Below, in pieces: positions 55,791-64,000 of a stretch of 64,000 nucleotides of DNA; position 1 is the first letter of the stretch, and every line of letters begins with the position of its first letter. The notes under the pieces were generated by a model, which was not told the origin of the DNA, made no database searches, and was given only the letters and a program-made list of their open reading frames with translations. The stretch comes from Hysterangium stoloniferum (lineage: Eukaryota; Basidiomycota; Agaricomycetes; Hysterangiales; Hysterangiaceae), in assembly GCA_015178975.1 (NCBI GenBank), contig WHVD01000032.1, positions 124,001 through 188,000 of the forward strand, in the 5' to 3' direction. A program made the position numbers and the translations under genes.

Positions 55791-57996
55791 CACGCAGAGC
55801 GTGATGAATTTTGTAGCGCACAAAATTCTATATGTGGGAAACATTTTGTACTGTCTTAAATCCATTTACCATATGGCTCATTTTGACGTACTGTAAAATT
55901 TGATCGCTAAATTTATTTTTTAACACATCACAAAAAACACCTTTAAGAATGGGATTTAAGTATACCTTAAGAGAGATGTCCTATTTTTGAGTCTTTCAAA
56001 AGTCTATCTAATTTTCAACTATTATGTCCCTTTCATCTGGTCATAAAATACTGATGAATGGTCATTTTTCGAGTATGCTCAATATTGTAACTAGATGTGA
56101 TCTTTACTCGCAAACGATTTTCAGCCTAAAGTTTACCTGGAATTCCATTTTTGTGTGACCTCAAATATCTATTGTTTTAAATGAGATTTAGTACAAAACA
56201 AAATTCATTTATTACAGTTCATCTTCTTGGGAAGGAGTTTTAAAGATTAACGAGTGCGAATAGTTGTTCGTTATTATTCTTTACGCTAATTCTCATATAT
56301 ATATATCGTACAGGTGGATAGAGTTTATCCACTAAGTGGATTGATACATCATAAGCCGCATCATAAGCCGCATCACCTATTGTATCATATGCACGGCTCC
56401 ACTCGTTCCGGTGCCTACACCTTCAACGCTCGTATCTCAATAAGTTTGTGGTGCTCCAAAAGAGGCTCACCGCAGCAGTGATATGAGGGACAAAATACAC
56501 AGATTCTTGCGCCAAATTGTACTTGCATCGTGATCGCTGGCAATACTGTACCGATAGGGGTCAATCCCATAGTACCCGCATCAATTTTACTGAAATGAAA
56601 ATGGAACAATAATATCTGTTTAAACTCTGTGCTATTCAACCTGCGACAGAGGATGGCCAGGAAATGATACATGGGGCTGAGCATAAATGTTCTAAAACAT
56701 AAGAGCCCGTTCAGTAGCCAAAAATTCCCGACATCGGGTCATCTAAATTTAATATCACGATTTCTTGGTATCACAGGGCGTGACCTGTATAATTTTTGCT
56801 CGAGATCTATGGGTGTGAGAAAGTTCATTAAGCTATTGATGACGCTCACGCTGCTGTTGTGTTCTTTTTGATTATACTACACTATCAGGTGGTATATTTG
56901 ATTTATTTGATGGGTACTCGGCTATTTGGTACTTTACAGTAGCTTAGTAATCACTTGTAATAGATAAGGGACTTTGTCGCTCCCTTCACCCGCATAAAAA
57001 CCTGCCGTATATTTTCAACAAAATACTAGAATCAGTTTTTTTCCCAGATACTATAACCTGTGACATCTGGGCTCTTTACGCCAGTGCAATGTCATTCCTT
57101 TCCTCTCATCTAGCCCTAGCACCTAAACTTCACAGCAGGATGGAAGGGAACACGGACATAATAAAGGATATAATTAACAGGCTGGGGTTCTTCCTATTGG
57201 GACTATTAATAGCTACTATTATTTAAAAATAATGATGAAACTCTGAACCATCACAAGGAAAACAGGATCCGGTGGGACCAGTTAATTTACAAGTGTGAGA
57301 TCGTGGTTATCGAGAACCATGACATGACATGGTCGCAACGGAACACCTTTCGCATATGACCACATTCCGGTAGCAGCAATTAAGCCTTCCAACCACCCGA
57401 TCCTGACAGGTTGGAATAACAATGCCCCCTCTGTGACGCATACTGCCAAGGAAACCTTCCCCGATCTGTCTATTGGGAAAAAAATCAGGGAATATTCCTG
57501 TTCTATCCTACAACTTGGTAAAACTGAGGACCACATATGACAACACCCATAGGTTTTGTTGGGGAGGAGTTTGTGGAGAGATACAAATGCGCAGTGGAGA
57601 CGGAAATGTAGGGCACAGAGTGATATTATAATATTTCAAATAAATATTTTCGAATAGGTCTGGCCTTATCGAGCAGACCACAGAATTTAACTAAGAAGTT
57701 ACTGCGTAACAGCCAATCTTGCGGCATTGTTCAATTTGGACCTTCTTTCTCGTCTTAATGAATATAGATGATCTTTGGTCCGAAAGAACTTCGTCTTTGA
57801 AGTTATGGAAAATATTTAAGATCACACGCGCTAAATCTTCGTTTCTGAAACTTGCGACTGTGACGGCCCAATATTAGCCCTGTCGCGATCGACTTCTCAT
57901 CGATCATATTCACGACGCTAATGAGGCACCAAGGGTCAATATGGCTATAGTTAATACAGTAATAGAAAAATAGCAGGTCTATTCAAAAATCCCAAT
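55791..57996. other. Intergenic, AT-rich, no gene identified
   Basis: Frames at 56415-56684 and 57282-57536 (both minus) are short and not recognised. GTACTTTACAGTAGCTTAGT near 56930 is shared with 41830. CATCATAAGCCG is directly duplicated near 56350. Confidence 0.35.
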
Positions 57997-58221
57997 CTAG
58001 ACTGTGTCCACTTCCTCTTCGTCTAGGGTATTCCGCTCCTCGAGCTCCTGCGCCTGCGCCTGCTCTTCAGTTATAAAATCTACACCTAACTGCGCTGAAT
58101 ATATCCGAGCTCCATTGAAAAATTGAGGTAAGTGGCGGATATCAGCTGCGCTTTGCACACCTCGCACTGTTCTCGCACTTCTTATAATTTCCTTCAGACT
58201 TGTTGACTCTTGATGCAGATA
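57997..58221 (-). CDS. Probable 3' exon of an unidentified gene
   Basis: An open minus frame without ATG encodes RTVRGVQSAADIRHLPQFFN and, after a few residues, an acidic Glu-rich end (QELEERNTLDEEEVDTV). Composition and smooth reading suggest a real exon. No family recognised and no upstream exon established. Confidence 0.3.
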   Translation of the reverse strand, partial: YLHQESTSLKEIIRSARTVRGVQSAADIRHLPQFFNGARIYSAQLGVDFITEEQAQAQELEERNTLDEEEVDTV

Positions 58222-59104
58222 TTACTTTTGCCTTTGGTAAGCCACTTTGTAGATTGTTATGCAAGGTAGTATTGATAATCAAGGCAGTTCTTACGGGAAA
58301 TTCAGTCGACACTGGAGACCGAACAATACCACAACTATATTAGTACAAGTATGGTACCATCATTCCGAACTCTTATCCTACTTGACGATTCGTCTTCTTC
58401 TAGCTCTCCAAACGCGAGGGGCACAGTATGATTCAATTTGAGCAAGACTACCAGGGTTGGATTATACGGCCGGTGTGAAGGCAGTATACCCTGGTCCTAC
58501 AGAATTTACTGGCATTTATGTCGGTAATTAGCTGCAATCAGTTACTTGCTAAAATATTCTGGAACCAAACGCGATTGGATCGCTACAGTCACAATACGGT
58601 CTAGCGGGGTTCACCAACTAACATATTGGCAAAGAATTAGCGAGAAATTGGATGTAACCGCTGATCTTCAAGCCATGGCAACTCCTACCAGGAGGGACGC
58701 GCTACTATTGGTTCCAAATATGAGTTAAGAGCAGCCAACCTTCGTACCCAACTTGATTCATCAAGAAAGATTTCCGGGTGGCTTGAACAGCGATTGGCAC
58801 TTACATTGCCTTCCTCGGATGCGGAGATATTGACCACCTCAAGGTTAGCAATTTCCTACAAGGATTCGATGAGATCTCGACTTCAATTTATATAGTACAA
58901 GCAGGTTTGGCGTGGGGGTCGTGGTTGAAATGCCCAATTTCTCGATGGAGGAGATGGAAGCCTTAGGCATGCCTTCACAAGCTATGTATCCCACAACCAT
59001 GATATAGAAATTACGGTGGTAGTCTTGAAATGCATTAATTCGATTTTTGAGGAAGCATTTGGAATCCATGTATCGTGCACTATATTTTCATCCTTGTCAC
59101 GTGC
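58222..59104. other. No gene identified
   Basis: Several short frames on both strands, none recognisable. It ends at the LINE insertion, whose left target duplicate is 59090-59104. Confidence 0.35.
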
Positions 59105-59542
59105 GTCCACACACGCATCATCCAAACCATCACTGGCCACGGATTCCTCGGCGCCTACTACAACCGCTTCCTCCCCGACCTCCCCACCACCTGCCCCTGT
59201 GGCGAAACCGACATGCAATCTCGCCTCCACATCCTTTCCGAGTGCCCCCTTTACGAGGAGCACCGCCATCTCCTCCAGGCCGCCTCTCAAGACCTGTCAC
59301 TCCCCATCATCCTCGGCACACACAAGGGCCTTGAAGCCCTAGCCGAGTTCATTGCCGCCTCAGACGCTTTCCGGAAGACCTAATCACCCCCGCCCTGCAT
59401 TAGACCCTCCCACGTATCCCAACCCGCTGCATTCACATCCCACCTTTTCTCCACCGACCGTTAGGGTAGTTCTCTCCCCAACCGCTATGTATCTTCGTTA
59501 TGCGATGCGGTATATAAATGTATCAAAAAAATAAAAATAAAA
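59105..59542 (+). mobile_element. 5'-truncated LINE with 15-bp target duplication
   Basis: ATCCTTGTCACGTGC occurs at 59090-59104 and again at 59543-59557. The insert between them ends in an A-rich tail (CAAAAAAATAAAAATAAA). It encodes the last part of a non-LTR retrotransposon ORF2: ITGHGFLGAYYNRF, then the zinc-finger-like CPCGETDMQSRLHILSEC, ending FRKT and a stop at 59383. The frame is open, so only 5' truncation disables it. Confidence 0.9.
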
Positions 59543-59662
59543 ATCCTTGTCACGTGCTATGATGTGACCTGATCCGTTGTAGGCGACGTAGGTATAGACT
59601 CCCGACTACGTAGATTCCTGTTCATATACCTTCAGCCTGGCTGTCTCCTGCTAATATTTATT

Positions 59663-60993
59663 ATGTCGGATTCACCGCTTCTCTCCATTCAGAACCTATC
59701 ATGTTCCGATCCGAAGAGCAAACTATCTTCAACGGCCTGTCATTCAACTTAAATGCTGGTGATATTCTTGTTTTATTGAGCCGAAGTGGAACTGGGTTTG
59801 CCATTTCAAACATTGCCGTTCAGTCCTGTTTATATGTTGTACAAAAAAACCACTCTTTTGAAGTGTCTTTCTCATCTTAACGTGTATCAAGGCGATGTGC
59901 TACTCCGTGGAAAGTTGGTTATTGCTATACATCTTCATCTATTACGATTGCTAACTCCTTATACCAATACAGGAAAGTTGTAATCCTGGCCGTCTTACCA
60001 CAGGCACACATTACCGATCAGTCACTGCACCACAGACTCGTTACGGATCAGGCCTCTATTGTTTGAATAAATTCCTTTGTCCTTCAACGGGACCGGATCC
60101 TTTTCTATCAAGCCTTTATTGTCTGAACGAATTCCCTTTGTCCTTCGATGGGACCGGTTCCCTTTCATTTTCGACATGTCTGTTTGTTCTTCGGTCTGTG
60201 ATATCGACAGAAATATTAATCCTCAGGAAACATAGCTAGAAAGTAGAAGCTTCCACTACTACTCGAACAAAGAAAGCTAAGTACTGTTAGCATCGATTGA
60301 GTGAAGTCACACCTCGACCTTACAAAAGTCATTACTTATGGTAAACTCAAGAGCAATTCGATCAGGATCCTTCGATTTACAGTACCTGTACAGGAATAAC
60401 CACCTACATAACACGCGTTCTTTATGTACCTCAACGTCCATCATTACTCCCATCGACACAACGAGGATTAATTAACTTGGTCTCGTCATACGACTAACGT
60501 AAATCTGCCCAAAACGACCAGTCCAAGGCCGGGTCGAGCGACCAAGCAGGCCTCGCATCGTTGGATTCCTTTTCAAATGCTACTGGCGCAGTACATGGGC
60601 CTATAAGGTTGGCTGAGAAATGGGGGATTGATGAAGATGCTTGGGATAGACCCTGGGCTACTTTGAGTGGAGGTGAAAGCCAGCGAATCGGGTTAGCCGT
60701 GGCTATTGGCATTCTGGGTGTTGAGGTGTTACTCTTGGATGGTGAGTTGCGTTATTTCTGGTTTCGGGTTCTGGATGGTCACATTGTTTTCAGAGCCAAC
60801 CTCTGCTTTGGATGCCGAGAGCATGACTCTCGTCGAAAAGTCCTTGCTTAGATTAATATAGGATGAGGCTTCTGCTGTTAAGGACATGGTCTGGATAACG
60901 CATTCAGAGGAGCAAGGACGACGGGTTGGAACGAGACATCCGTACTTGGACGACGGCGGTTACATGGAAAGTATGGAAATGATTACCGCCTAG
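59663..60993 (+). pseudogene. Soluble ABC-type ATPase, decayed and split by a solo LTR
   Basis: From ATG 59663: LLSIQNLSCS, a one-base shift, then TIFNGLSFNLNAGDILVLLS. The Walker A region is SRSGTG joined to KTTLLKCLSHLN, but the intron between them lacks an acceptor. A 346-bp solo LTR interrupts the next part (59979-60324). YVPQRPSLLPSTQRG gives the Q-loop and LSGGESQRI the ABC signature. Walker B VEVLLLD is joined across an intron to EPTSALD, and THSEEQGRR carries the H-loop. A TAG at about 60857 cuts the end. The layout matches a fungal stand-alone nucleotide-binding domain protein resembling bacterial export ATPases. It is convergent with the ALG13-like gene. Confidence 0.8.
59979..60324 (+). 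repeat. 346-bp solo LTR (TSD AAAGT)
   Basis: Starts TGTAATCCTGGCCG and ends CGACCTTACA. AAAGT lies on both sides (59974-59978, 60325-60329). The start resembles the LTR of the young gypsy element at 13338. It carries ATTGT motifs at 60058 and 60118. Confidence 0.93.
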
Positions 60994-61093
60994 CCGTAGT
61001 AGTCCTACCCCTAGTGCTACCGCAAGCCCTATGTAGGCAGACCGTGCCCCAGCGAAATTGCTGGCGTAAAATTGATCTTGGATGGAAGATGAA

Positions 61094-61686
61094 CTACAGC
61101 TCAAAACCCATCTCCTCATCCAACGGAGACTTGAACTTGTTAGGGTCAAAGGCTGGGAAAGGCGATAACGATGACGGGTTGAAGTTTCTGTTGGTTGCAG
61201 CCAGCTCCCTGATGTAACAACACTGAGTCAACAAAACTGGTATTTCAGTAGCGGCCACGCACGAAACAGTGGTAGAAACAAAACATTTCCCTCACTCGAC
61301 TCCTCGAGCTAGTTCCAACTGATGGTTGTGCAATAAGGTCGTTTTTGGAACTACAACAAGTGGTTTTCCCGGCCTCGGCGCCTTGAGGATCGACCCGGAG
61401 CCTATGCCACGCTTTAGGATGCAACTCAAGGCCGTCAGACCAGCATGGCTTATGACCACATCTGCAGCTATAATATCGTTATCTAGAGAGGATTTCATCC
61501 TCCACATTTCGATCGTTAAACCATTGCACTCCTGATGTAGATCATGATATTGCATACTCGGCCCGACCTCTATTACAATATGGTCATAGTTCTTCTGGAG
61601 TAGCGCATGACAAACATTTGGTGAAAGAATGTTTTCGACAGTGAATCGAAAGGCGATGTAGCACCAACAGTCACGAACACACGCAT
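61094..61686 (-). pseudogene. alg13: ALG13-like UDP-GlcNAc transferase catalytic subunit, frame-broken
   Basis: On the minus strand it starts MRVFVTVGATSPFDSL, the glycine loop of this family. A one-base shift near 61643 then leads to ENILSPNVCHALLQKNYDHI. ADVVISHAGLTALSCILKRG and GKPLVVVPKTTLLHNHQLEL are the nucleotide-sugar binding signature. An intron-like gap leads to ELAATNRNFNPSSLSPFP and ends DEEMGF. In fungi ALG13 pairs with membrane-bound ALG14 at the endoplasmic reticulum to add the second GlcNAc to dolichol-linked oligosaccharide, an essential step. Because of the shift this copy should be inactive. It is divergent from the reductase gene, sharing an 87-bp intergenic stretch. Confidence 0.78.
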
Positions 61687-61773
61687 ACTGTGTATGAGGT
61701 CAAGACTAAGAGCTTAGCTCATCGTGGCCAGTTCACTTCTTGTCGACCTACTAACGCCAACGCCCCAACAAAA

Positions 61774-62910
61774 ATGGGTTATACTCTGTGCGTGATAGGT
61801 AATATCACTTTTCACTTTCTCATATGCAATATTGATCATTTTCGGGCTGCGGAACTGTGGGTGTAGCAAGCCTGGAGTCAAATGGGCCACACTTTGACCG
61901 TCCAAAGTGGGAAACTCATACCCCCGGTACAACTACGGCCCAGGACAAAGCAGATGATTGATTACCGTCTCGATTACTTGCCTGTGTAAACAGGGCAGAA
62001 AGTATAAAGGCATTCCAAACATCATTGCGGTCTCTCGGGCCTCTCGGGGCGACTGTTGAAGTCACGGCAAAGCAAAATGTGCAGGCAGCAAAACAAGCAG
62101 ATGCCACACTTCTACGTAGATGCATTACAGACTGCATATGTAAGCTGTAAAACTCAACTTGTTCATTCGATCCTCAACGAGAATGGGATGAGAGAGACCT
62201 AGAAGACAAACTTCTCATTAGCATTCTTGCTGGAGTGACGATCTCTCAACTGAAGACCCTCGTTAATCCTTCCACAAATGTTTATCGGAGAAATGCCATG
62301 CCTAAGACCCCTTGCAAAGTCAGGCCCTACTTGCATTCAATGTTGTTCTACTAACTTCTTGTTTATGGCCTTTAAGATCCGAGCGGGTATGACCGTCGTA
62401 TCTACCACTCCCGCGTCTCAAGACACGCATTGTGACCGTGCTATCATTTTGACAATTTTTGAGTCAATTGACGCTGCAGAGTTCTTGAAGAGAAACATTT
62501 CGACGCTTGCACCGCCTTTTCCGGCTCTGACCCTACTTTCGCTTGTATTTTCCTAGAGGCCATGGCCGATGGGGTGTCATGATGGGTCTGCCTCGAGCAG
62601 AGGCTTTGGAGCTCGCTGCACAGAGTAATCATCTACGTAAAATAACTTTAGTATGGTTGAATGACTTGTACTTGTATCCAGGTATACAGGGCGCCGCAAC
62701 AATGGCTCTAGCCTGGAGCTCACCCCGCACAGATTAAAGATGCAGTCACAAATGCGCATGCTCTTAAAATATGCGGTTTGTCAATACTCACACTTGTCTA
62801 GCTCCTGGTGGTTGTACTATTTCTTTGACTAGAAGACGGTAGAGTGCGATCAACTATTGTACGCCCTATTCAAGTAGCCACCGAACATGCTAGTCAGCTA
62901 GGTCAGGTTT
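61774..62910 (+). pseudogene. Pyrroline-5-carboxylate reductase, decayed
   Basis: From ATG 61774: MGYTLCVIG joined across an intron to CGTVGVASLE, the NADPH-binding start. RLLACVNRAESI and LGATVEVTAKQNVQAA follow, then LEDKLLISILAGVTISQL. IRAGMTVVSTTPASQD leads to VLEEKHFDACTAFSGS, where the signature SGSGP has become SGSDP. EAMADG, then after a shift MMGLPRAEALELAAQ, and finally IQVATEHASQLG complete the known gene. At least two single-base deletions (about 62470, 62570), an altered stop region and poor splice sites indicate a pseudogene. The enzyme makes proline from P5C in the cytosol, an essential step, so an intact copy is expected elsewhere. Confidence 0.8.
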
Positions 62911-63617
62911 CAGAACAAATGATCAAGTGGGGTCGTGTTTGGAGTCAAAAGTCATACATTGACAATAAATTCATGCAAATAATTGAGGAACCGTGTCCAT
63001 ATATTCAATTACTACCTAGTACTATGATACAACATGAAAAGCGTATAAGTAGGAGAAGAGTGTAGCCCTTAACCCAGCCAAACATCTCGATCATAAGATG
63101 GTGTACTGGGGGAATGGCAACGACTAGGCCAAATCATCAATTTTGCTCACATAAAATGAAGGCGACGCGTGGAAATCAACGAGCGACGCCCAGAGTGTGA
63201 GGGAGCAATGTGAACAGTGGCCTTGACAGGTCAAATAGAAACACGTTTTCTTCAATCATCCAGGAAGGTGATATCGGCGATATATTCCATCAGCATTAAG
63301 TTACCCTAAAACCACCGAATTAACTCACGTGTTACAACGCACTCTATAGGCAGAAGGGAAAATAAGATAAAAAGGAAATGTCACCTACGTGTGAACCCTA
63401 CTCCCGTCAACGAGGTAATAATAACGTCTACTTGAAGGACTATGGCAAAATTAAATAATAGGATCATTCTCTTACCCATGAAATGAGCCATTCGCTGTGG
63501 AATTCAGCAAATCGCTAAAGTGAAAAGAGCTGAAATGTAGCGCATGGACAGTCACAAGTCGTAATGAGAATAGTGTAGCGAATTAATAAAGCGGTTAGAT
63601 ATATATACCTGCATCCA
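62911..63617. other. Intergenic, no gene seen
   Basis: A frame continues from the reductase remnant to 63065 without known similarity; the rest is AT-rich with no recognisable feature. Confidence 0.4.
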
Positions 63618-64000
63618 TGTAATCCTGCTGGCTTACCAACACAGACCCATTTCCACCGGACACCCAACTCCATTGTCTATCCGATCGCCTTCCCAATTCC
63701 ACCGGACATCCAACTCCATTGTCTACCATTTCAATCCATTGTCTACCCGATCGCCATTGTTCTCGGGCCAATCCGGAACTCCTTTGTTCTTCGGACTCCG
63801 AATCGTTGCCTTTTGTTAGGAAGATTCATTTGGTTCCTTATGTCTCATGTCGCCACACCATTGTTCCGTGAGGATATATAATCACTCCCCTATATGTAGC
63901 TAAAAGGACAGAAGCTTCTACCACTTGTATTCACGTATCGTAGATTCATCATTTGATGTATTCCTCATGACATCTATCAGCCCCTGAATGGCAAACGGCC
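63618..64000 (+). repeat. LTR start, runs off the right edge
   Basis: Starts TGTAATCCTGCTGGC, similar to the LTRs at 13338 and 59979. It contains several CCATTGTCTA/CATTGTTC motifs (63670-63860) and a GATATATAATCAC TATA-like box near 63873. No LTR end is seen before base 64000, so it may be a solo LTR or the left end of a full element. Confidence 0.65.

Overview
This window looks like accessory, repeat-dominated nuclear DNA of a filamentous basidiomycete, most likely an Agaricomycete. The evidence is short (about 45-60 bp) GT-AG introns in nearly every host gene, Ty3/gypsy chromoviruses, Ty1/copia and Tc1/mariner elements of fungal type, a seven-helix membrane protein of a kind multiplied in mushrooms, and a multi-exon VBA-like MFS transporter. 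No bacterial, organellar, rRNA, tRNA or CRISPR features were seen.

Layout. 1-5919: minus-strand gypsy chromovirus (copy 1), lacking its reverse transcriptase and carrying a 1.4-kb solo LTR in its RNase H-integrase region. It also carries an antisense, spliced Zn2Cys6-like gene. 5920-6532: a related LTR in the opposite direction. 6576-19209: a decayed Ty1/copia element with a 620-bp MITE in its 5' LTR, a one-ended Tc1 in its integrase and a nearly complete young gypsy element (13338-18994, TSD AATAC) near its 3' end. 19402-25749: a very large palindrome, two arms of about 3.1 kb around a 190-bp spacer that holds a promoter-like sequence. Each arm carries a GC-rich, frame-broken, possibly HMG-box transcription-factor-like gene plus satellite arrays. 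26093-27239: a 5'-truncated seven-helix membrane protein gene. 27277-31260: a gypsy gag-protease remnant holding a Tc1 element that itself holds a solo LTR. 31634-32520: solo LTR with TSD GTGGG. 32917-41791: gypsy copy 2 (plus strand), the relative of copy 1, again with the antisense gene, and with a Tc1 inserted in its 3' LTR promoter.

From 42 kb rightwards the sequence is host-like. An apparently intact island holds an 18-exon MFS transporter (44847-48012), a small SAM methyltransferase (50085-50924) and an 8-exon secreted type-B carboxylesterase (52051-53966); all three spliced models keep frame. Beyond it lie decayed genes: a cytochrome P450 fragment, a soluble ABC ATPase, an ALG13-like glycosyltransferase subunit and a pyrroline-5-carboxylate reductase. 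They are mixed with a 5'-truncated LINE (15-bp TSD) and solo LTRs. The last three look like a once-conserved gene block now degenerating, so working copies of the two housekeeping genes should exist elsewhere.

The most unusual signals are the giant palindrome, whose read-through transcript would fold into a hairpin of about 3 kb, and the antisense Zn2Cys6-like gene shared by two divergent gypsy copies. A recurring YATTGTYY motif in the upstream parts of unrelated-looking LTRs is also notable. All assignments were made by eye from translated sequence; no database search was run.
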